Positions 16,101 through 20,651 of a stretch of DNA of 20,651 bases are shown here, piece by piece. The notes beneath the pieces are model-generated. The model worked only from the letters and a program-made list of their open reading frames with translations, was not told where the DNA came from and did not search any database. Location of the stretch: assembly GCA_004524595.1 (NCBI GenBank), contig SDOA01000074.1, forward strand, positions 1 to 20,651, in the 5' to 3' direction. This stretch comes from Candidatus Thorarchaeota archaeon (GTDB taxonomy: Archaea; Asgardarchaeota; Thorarchaeia; Thorarchaeales; Thorarchaeaceae). How positions within the stretch are numbered: the first letter of the stretch is position 1; each line of letters starts with the position of its first letter. The position numbers and the translations under genes were made by a program.

Positions 16101-16658
16101 AGATGACGAGTTCGAGAATGAGTAAGAACCTCTAGAGAATACGTAGTAAATATAATGATTATCGATTCCATTATAGAGATTAACATACACATAACTATGT
16201 CCTCCCCGTGCTAAATCAGGATTTTCTAGCAAATAAACGTAGTAATCAATCTGGAGATTGTCTACCAAAAAAGCATGTTCTGACGAATCCCCTAAGTATT
16301 GCTGAATGGATGCATAACCATACGAAGTTGTTCCCATAGATTTGATAATACCTGCGTAATTACCAGAATAGGTTAGATCTTGATACATGCTGTCACTAAA
16401 AGCATAAGTTGATGAATAGTAACTATAGTCACTAGGTATCCCATTTGGGGAGGCATATTCCATTCCTGGATTAGAATTGATATTCTGTATCAAGGGACCA
16501 ATATCCTCAGGATTTGCAGATACTACTGCATGAGCATCTGGCGATATTATTTGGTCATCGTTTTGAGGTGGTGTCTGAGGTGCTTGCACCATATAGTTAC
16601 TAGAACCCAGAATGATAACCAATGTTATAATTAAGAGTAATATCTTTGCGTTTGTCAT
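13146..16658 (-). CDS. Large tail-anchored surface protein: three beta-rich modules and five Ig-like domains (paralogue 2)
   Basis: A 1170-residue predicted cell-surface protein. It has a signal peptide (1-25), then three modules of about 180-190 residues (61-250, 255-448, 452-628). Each module opens near a 'PGFE' or 'GGFE' motif and ends in a strand such as 'ISVLFDDIHF'. Modules 1 and 3 share 'W.N..RNVT.D..A.FG', which suggests a jelly-roll or galactose-binding-like fold. Five Ig-like domains follow (about 630-730, 732-822, 825-920, 930-1030, 1034-1123). They alternate between 'YYKIGNSSW..M..LY...IP' and 'A.DVGSGI....DNAG' types in the order A-B-A-A-B. A transmembrane helix (1138-1160) and the basic tail 'KRRAASKAV' anchor it. 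At least 15 N-x-S/T sequons suggest heavy glycosylation. It is the second gene of an operon with its paralogue. The ligand is unknown; adhesion or glycan binding is inferred. Confidence 0.8.
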   Translation of the reverse strand: MTNAKILLLIITLVIILGSSNYMVQAPQTPPQNDDQIISPDAHAVVSANPEDIGPLIQNINSNPGMEYASPNGIPSDYSYYSSTYAFSDSMYQDLTYSGNYAGIIKSMGTTSYGYASIQQYLGDSSEHAFLVDNLQIDYYVYLLENPDLARGGHSYVYVNLYNGIDNHYIYYVFSRGSYSFSNSSSYTYYILNQTSYSWSNIVRNVTADYVAHFGTPDPNRYVRDMIFYTISPSFSTNPSIIVIDDISLTNGTAYEFIGNGGFESGTGSYWYTSISSPGYIQQTEDCTKGSYSLNLSLTSTGAGGWGYISFYKYYNYPHGLYPLESGKLMITFDWKYKDSIVADMYQDARLYLRFRNATTSYYIYYFLGSYQDNFGYSNSTAHKYFKSSNFGARDTWSHEILDMTSLAIAAGYTKDITLVEIQFQTNIGYTDTSSVELLIDEFNIITYPAVDPGFEATWYDATYEFTSWSAWAGFLGDFSRSTDAHSGNYALNLTIDNGNYVGVQRYNLGVDIDPNIFTDFWWRLDELSGTSCYSIIQLFFNDGNYRIVYVLASNDYNPVNSSNVVYYYVNDMNSQGTWHNLQRNVTNDLIAAFGQQDWKLNRIILSAHTGASSKISVLFDDIHFIDGQPPDIIDVYRNPVNPVYYEPVEIFIEATDNLAGVWGVQVFYNTGIEWISMFADALVGEMYRAIIPLQPYDIHVLYYVNVTDYSGTSAIDDNGGIYYSYIVDDDILPTVSLNRPYNESVLSGLVQLRATALDVGSGIAHVDFYVGDSLIYSDFSAPYEYQWNSRTVNNGTYIIRAEAFDNAGLKQEDHVVVFVQNDVAGPLLSVAQINPSSPTISDTVRVSIAASDATGIDNVTLYYKIGNSSWTYQLMTSSAGLYYADIPPTDEITHVSFYIVAYDSFGQISTRGTEFVPLGYDTVDTEGITQPPTISNAMVSPLAPEYTDSVTISVIVTDASMITNVTFIYRINGGSWTNVLMEHEGSLYSYEIPAMVYGTEVEFYIKAYNDRDLSSMLGSSDNPLSYLVHDFTSPVISINGPISGSNVSGIVNFLISAIDVGSGIDSITIHVDGTLEAEGTADTLSFEWNTLLFLNQEHVIHITVTDNAGNSVVIEFEYVVQNPLGFDAVGAALGSILASYGFFVGFGVVAVLYFGVPYLLKRRAASKAV

Positions 16659-16664
16659 TGTTCA

Positions 16665-19600
16665 TTAACCCCTCCTGCGGACAATTATTTTTGCAGCCAC
16701 GAGGAGAATCATAAATGCGAGCGCTCCTACAAAGAGACCATAGGTCTGCATAAAGCTACTCAGTCCTTCTCCTATAGACCCAAAGATGTCAGGATTTGCA
16801 ATCATATACTCGTAAGATATCAATGCTATATTACCAGCATTATCTTCAAGTATGAAGGTTATTGTGTAATTTCCATTGGACAACGATGTAGTATCCCACA
16901 CTAAGAATGTGGGTAGTACAGTACTGGATCGAATGGTTGTTCCATTAACAATCATCTCAATAATTGAAATTCCACTGCCAACATCAACTCCTGATACATA
17001 GAAACTCACATTACCACGTATTGGAATCAATGTTGATGGACCTATAACAGTCAAAATCGGAGCAATCATGTCGCCAACTATATAGCTCTTGGGTGAAAGT
17101 ATAGTACCATAACTCACGCTTTGGTCAGCATTATCAATCACTACTATATAGTAGTTTACTTCAGTGTTCCAAGAAGCTGCCGGAATGCTTCCAATATATA
17201 GGTTGTCTGAAAGTATCATTGCAATTGATGTCCAACTACCCTCACCTATCTTATAATGAAGCACGACACTTTGAATGGTTGTTTCAGCAGTCACATACGC
17301 TGAAACAGAAACTGTTTGGTCATAGACAGGCACAGCAGGCGTCAATTGTACCGATGAGATTACAGGTTCGCCAATTTCTGTGATGATTTCAAAGGATAGT
17401 GGAGATGACGATGTACCGCCAGTCGATTGCTGGTCAAAGACATCATATGCAACGATATAGAATTCTACAAGATCAGTGCCAATTTGAGCAGGGATTGTTG
17501 CGAAATAAAGAGAACCTGATGAATCCATAACAAGTTCATGCCAGATTCCAAGAGGGACTCTATAATAGAGTGTCACATTTTTCACACCTGTCTGATCAGT
17601 AACAGCTAAGGATATAGTCACATCTTCTCCTGAGATAGGCTGTTGTGGATTAATGTCAATCATCGACAATATTGGTGCTTGACGATCATTCTCTATATAA
17701 ATAACAATCTCATCAGATGCCCAATTTCCAGCATTGTCATATGCGCGAACTTCGATATAATATGTGCCGTTCTCTACTTCTCGAGAGTCACTAGTAAATT
17801 CAAAATGGTCACCAGTAAAACTACCTGAATATTCTCCATTCACCCAGATTTCAAGATGGTGTACCCCACTTGAGCCAGAATCAGGATCATATGCAGAAGC
17901 GCTTAATGTAATCAATCCAACGATTATATCCTCATCGCGAGGGCTTGTGATTGTAACTATTGGATCAATATCATCATCAATTACATATGAATAGTAAAGA
18001 CCTGAATTGTCATAAATCGCCCAATTTCCGACAGGGTCTGTAAGATTGAAATAATAGAGAACATCAGTACCATAAGGAATTGGCGGGATCAACGCTTCAA
18101 AATGACCACCCATACTCGTAAGAGAGACAGCATTCCAAGACACACCATTATAGTACCAGAGAGAACCACTGACTCCAGTAATATCAGTTGCCTCGATATT
18201 CACCAGCACTGACTCATAATACATAGGATTAGTGGGAAATGTCAAGATTTGTGTTAAGGTGGGAGCATGCGTGTCCTGAATAAAGTGAACATCATCGAAG
18301 AGTACCGATACAGTTTCACCAGGTCCGTTCTTTGCTGCGAGATATATATAGTGAATTTTCCATTCAGATTCGCCAAACGCTTCAGTTAGGTCTGCATAGA
18401 TGTTTCTGACCAAGTTGAACCATTGACCTGTTTCACTATGGTTTTCTACAATGTAGTATACGATATTTGAGGAATTGAAGAAACTTGAACCGCCTGCCAA
18501 AACATAGTGAAGTTCGTATGTCCAATCGTTGATTGCCATCATAATCTCAACATAACATTGGGATTCAGAACCCATGGTATCAAGTCGCCACCACATATCA
18601 GTGAATAAGCCAAGACCTACCTGAAGATTTGTTTCACGACTTAGACCAGCTATTATTGAAGAGCCTCCCCAAGTAGTAAAGTTAGCGGCATATCTTCCAT
18701 TTAGTGAGTCTGTAGTGTGATTTACGTAGGGATAGGCATTGTAATAGGAACTCCAACTGCCAACGGGATAAGCTGAGGACCAATAGAAATCAACTTCAAA
18801 GCCTGGATCAGCAGTAGGGTAAGTAAGTATTTTTACATTATCAACGAGAAGCGTAATCGATGAATTGCTATGGGAACCAATATTGCAATAGAAACTAACA
18901 TGGGTAATTGTCATGTCTGCAATATTAAACACCTGCCAAAGCTCAGCAACATCAATAGATTCATGATGCCATACACCACGACTTCCATGACTCTCAGAGA
19001 TAATCCAGCTAGAATACGAACTATTACTTACAGAGTAACTGTCAAGGTCCGAACCCAATAGAATAGCCACTTCTTTTGTATACGTGTTATTTTGCATGAA
19101 CAGATATGCATATGCCATTTGACCGGCACCATTCCATGAATCATCGTATTTCCAATCGAACTCAAGATACATTGAATCGGGTCTCTCAGCGTACAAGCCT
19201 TGCGGGTAACCAAAATACCGCTGAAGGTAAGCATAACCATCTGAATTTTCATCTACTGCGTTAATGCTGATGTTTGCTGATAATAGACCATCTGTACTAT
19301 CCAATGAAGAATGAATTGTAGATGGTGAAGTTTTATAACTACCCCAAGACACACCTCCAAGCTCAAACCCACCGTCAAAAACATACTCTGTGGAACCAGC
19401 ATCAGTAACACTATTATCATCGATGATTATACTAATCGGAACATCAGCATTTACAGGACTGTAAATAATCCAATTTGTATACGAAACATAAGCACTCCCT
19501 GGAGCAGCACCGTAATAACTCTCGTAGTCATCAGTGATATTTCTGGTGAGATTATTCCAAGTGGAAGTGGTAGTATCTAATAAGAAGATTAGAGTATTTG

Positions 19601-20171
19601 TAGAATTACTCGGATGATATGAACTAGGATAAAAGAGGAAATAGTATATGTTCCTCCACTGTGAACCAGTATAAATACTATGGCCAATATAGAAGTGGCC
19701 GCCAATATCAGGATTTGAAAGAGAATTGATGTAGTAGTAAGACTCGAATGTTAAATCGCTAGTGAGATAGCATGTCAAACCATAACTCCTACCAAAAGAT
19801 GCATATGCACCAAATGAAGAAGTTCCCTCAGCAATTAACTGCCCAGCACGAGAACCACTATGCACATTATCTTGATAACTGCTATTTGTAACCGTATAAC
19901 CTGAACCATCGCTATACCAATGGGTAGGAATATTGAGATCATTCACGTATTCAAAACTTGGATTTGGAGCATGATTTATCAGTATTGGATCTTCTTCATA
20001 TGCTCCTGCTTTCTCATATTCAACAGGTGGGAGATTCAATGGTGTTGTAACGGTATCCACCACTTCATTCGAAATTGGAATCTGATTAGTTCCATATTCT
20101 CCAAAAATTGCGATAGTCTGTAGCACAAAAAGCATTACTATGGCTAATCCAAAAGCGTGCTTATACTTCAT
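16665..20171 (-). CDS. Large tail-anchored surface protein: three beta-rich modules and five Ig-like domains (paralogue 1)
   Basis: About 1168 residues from the ATG at 20171, where GGAG lies ten bases upstream and the signal peptide 'MKYKHAFGLAIVMLFVLQTI' begins. An ATG at 20201 would add ten residues before the signal and lacks a ribosome site. Positions here count from 20171. Three beta-rich modules (about 65-255, 262-450, 453-633) each end in a strand such as 'VSVLFDDVHF'. Five Ig-like domains (635-730, 734-828, 831-928, 935-1032, 1036-1125) keep the A-B-A-A-B order. A membrane helix (1140-1163) and the tail 'VRRRG' follow. About 18 N-glycosylation sequons are present. The protein aligns with the next gene's product over its whole length, for example 'TDMWWRLDTM' with 'TDFWWRLDEL'. 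It is first in the operon and divergent from the HtrA gene. No enzyme motif was seen. Confidence 0.8.
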   Translation of the reverse strand: MKYKHAFGLAIVMLFVLQTIAIFGEYGTNQIPISNEVVDTVTTPLNLPPVEYEKAGAYEEDPILINHAPNPSFEYVNDLNIPTHWYSDGSGYTVTNSSYQDNVHSGSRAGQLIAEGTSSFGAYASFGRSYGLTCYLTSDLTFESYYYINSLSNPDIGGHFYIGHSIYTGSQWRNIYYFLFYPSSYHPSNSTNTLIFLLDTTTSTWNNLTRNITDDYESYYGAAPGSAYVSYTNWIIYSPVNADVPISIIIDDNSVTDAGSTEYVFDGGFELGGVSWGSYKTSPSTIHSSLDSTDGLLSANISINAVDENSDGYAYLQRYFGYPQGLYAERPDSMYLEFDWKYDDSWNGAGQMAYAYLFMQNNTYTKEVAILLGSDLDSYSVSNSSYSSWIISESHGSRGVWHHESIDVAELWQVFNIADMTITHVSFYCNIGSHSNSSITLLVDNVKILTYPTADPGFEVDFYWSSAYPVGSWSSYYNAYPYVNHTTDSLNGRYAANFTTWGGSSIIAGLSRETNLQVGLGLFTDMWWRLDTMGSESQCYVEIMMAINDWTYELHYVLAGGSSFFNSSNIVYYIVENHSETGQWFNLVRNIYADLTEAFGESEWKIHYIYLAAKNGPGETVSVLFDDVHFIQDTHAPTLTQILTFPTNPMYYESVLVNIEATDITGVSGSLWYYNGVSWNAVSLTSMGGHFEALIPPIPYGTDVLYYFNLTDPVGNWAIYDNSGLYYSYVIDDDIDPIVTITSPRDEDIIVGLITLSASAYDPDSGSSGVHHLEIWVNGEYSGSFTGDHFEFTSDSREVENGTYYIEVRAYDNAGNWASDEIVIYIENDRQAPILSMIDINPQQPISGEDVTISLAVTDQTGVKNVTLYYRVPLGIWHELVMDSSGSLYFATIPAQIGTDLVEFYIVAYDVFDQQSTGGTSSSPLSFEIITEIGEPVISSVQLTPAVPVYDQTVSVSAYVTAETTIQSVVLHYKIGEGSWTSIAMILSDNLYIGSIPAASWNTEVNYYIVVIDNADQSVSYGTILSPKSYIVGDMIAPILTVIGPSTLIPIRGNVSFYVSGVDVGSGISIIEMIVNGTTIRSSTVLPTFLVWDTTSLSNGNYTITFILEDNAGNIALISYEYMIANPDIFGSIGEGLSSFMQTYGLFVGALAFMILLVAAKIIVRRRG
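16671..16676 (-). promoter_or_regulatory. Shine-Dalgarno of the second surface-protein gene, inside the first gene
   Basis: On the minus strand AGGAGG lies 12 bases before the ATG at 16658. It is made of the tandem AGG codons for two arginines of the upstream protein's C-terminal 'RRRG' tail, seven bases from its stop codon's last base. The gap between stop and start is only six bases, so the two genes are translated from one message. Confidence 0.65.
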
Positions 20172-20238
20172 ATTGATGAGTCTCCAATATTCACTTGGCA
20201 TTGTGAACGATAATTAAGCCTCAGCTGTAAAAACCTCG

Positions 20239-20256
20239 ATATATTATATATTTCCC
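20239..20256 (-). promoter_or_regulatory. TATA/BRE promoter of the surface-protein operon
   Basis: On the minus strand a purine element GGGAAA leads into AAATATATAATATAT, a strong archaeal BRE-TATA arrangement. Transcription would start near 20220, leaving a leader of about 50 bases to the ATG at 20171. It is the clearest promoter in the window. Confidence 0.55.
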
Positions 20257-20310
20257 TTTTTTCAATTTGCCAAAATCATGGATTATTTCAACGTTCTAGA
20301 CCTTTCCAAA

Positions 20311-20319
20311 TTTATAAAT
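20311..20319 (+). promoter_or_regulatory. TATA box of the HtrA-like protease gene
   Basis: TTTATAAAT is followed about 25 bases later by a possible start near 20340, giving a leader of about 48 bases. A second AT-rich stretch (TAATATTATATTAA, 20361-20374) is about 25 bases before the ATG and could instead give a leaderless transcript. No ribosome site is next to the ATG. Confidence 0.4.
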
Positions 20320-20388
20320 TTTAAAAATTCCTTTATCAGACGTTGTATTAAGGGACAAGTTAATATTATATTAATCATAGTTAACTGC

Positions 20389-20651
20389 ATGTTACAAGAA
20401 CTTGAGAGAGAAATTGTAAAAGTTGTGGAACAAGTTGTACCTAGTGTCGTAAGCGTTTCAACCACTAGACTCGCAAGAATGCAACTATCAATGGTTGTTC
20501 CAGTTCAGGGACAGGGCTCAGGGGTTATTCTATCAGATACTGGCTATATCGTCACTAATGCACATGTAATTGAAGGAGCACGCGATGTAGAAGTGACACT
20601 TTATGATGGACAGACATACAAGGCAGTAGTTGTTGGTGAATCAAAAACCAA
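20389..20651 (+). CDS. HtrA/DegP-type trypsin-like serine protease, N-terminal part (cut by window edge)
   Basis: The first 87 codons are present. After a short helix, 'LEREIVKVVEQVVPSVVSVS' (4-23), the protease domain begins with 'GQGSGVILSDTGYIVTNAHV' (41-60), where the His of 'TNAHV' is the catalytic histidine of the S1C family. 'GARDVEVTLYDGQTYKAVVV' (63-82) is the usual next stretch. The Asp and Ser of the triad, and any PDZ domain, lie beyond the window. There is no signal peptide or membrane helix at the start, unlike bacterial periplasmic DegP, so this copy appears cytoplasmic; it may do protein quality control. It is transcribed away from the surface-protein operon, with about 190 bases between the starts. 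No gene symbol is given because htrA, degP and degQ cannot be told apart. Confidence 0.85.
   Translation, partial: MLQELEREIVKVVEQVVPSVVSVSTTRLARMQLSMVVPVQGQGSGVILSDTGYIVTNAHVIEGARDVEVTLYDGQTYKAVVVGESKT

Noticed and set aside
20283..20465. 60-codon minus-strand frame in the HtrA promoter region
   Set aside because: It covers the TATA box and the start of the protease gene on the other strand; the protease reading is clearly correct.
1..20651. CRISPR arrays, tRNA or rRNA genes, insertion sequences, integrase or attachment sites
   Set aside because: Looked for evenly spaced direct repeats, cloverleaf-like segments, transposase motifs and terminal repeats; none seen.

Overview
The window looks like a chromosomal segment of an archaeon. 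GC is low (roughly 38-40% by eye). Several genes are preceded by TATA/BRE-like promoters about 25-50 bases from the start codon, one of them at leaderless spacing. The proteins also fit: a cytidylyltransferase-type prenol/dolichol kinase, winged-helix proteins fused to membrane segments and zinc ribbons, soluble REC/PAS histidine kinases with the archaeal 'FIIF(T/S)xRS' signature, and large tail-anchored Ig-like surface proteins rich in N-glycosylation sequons. The mix resembles Asgard archaea (Thorarchaeia-like), but no marker gene is present, so this is a guess.

Region 1 (1-3311, + strand): a membrane-anchored winged-helix regulator, a GNAT acetyltransferase with a degenerate second half, a probable frameshifted small gene that overlaps the start of an atypical Fpg/Nei DNA glycosylase, and a membrane prenol/lipid kinase. 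Region 2 (3320-5007, - strand): a tandem AHSA1/SRPBCC protein and, upstream of it, a four-helix membrane protein with winged-helix and zinc-ribbon tails, separated by a terminator-like hairpin.

Region 3 (5172-11307) is a signalling island: an orphan REC-GAF protein, a GbsR/MarR-type regulator, a triple-PAS histidine kinase, and a convergent REC-(PAS)4 hybrid kinase. All lack membrane segments, so they should sense cytoplasmic signals. No DNA-binding response regulator is encoded here; REC-GAF, or the REC domain of the hybrid kinase, is a possible phosphate acceptor, and the GbsR-like protein is the only DNA-binding candidate in the island. A DUF362 protein (11369-12223) lies upstream of the hybrid kinase on the same strand. 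It is divergent from a second membrane/winged-helix/zinc-ribbon protein (12351-13064), and inverted repeats lie between them.

Region 4 (13146-20171, - strand) is a two-gene operon of paralogous surface proteins of about 1170 residues. Each has a signal peptide, three beta-rich modules of about 190 residues, five Ig-like domains in the same A-B-A-A-B order, a C-terminal membrane helix and a basic tail. The Shine-Dalgarno of the second gene is built from the codons of the first gene's basic tail. Divergent from the operon, and cut by the window edge, is an HtrA/DegP-type serine protease (20389 onward).

No tRNA, rRNA, CRISPR array, insertion sequence or integrase was seen. The most novel-looking items are the surface-protein pair, the glycosylase that lacks its N-terminal proline nucleophile with its frameshifted coupled small gene, and the repeated membrane/winged-helix/zinc-ribbon architecture.
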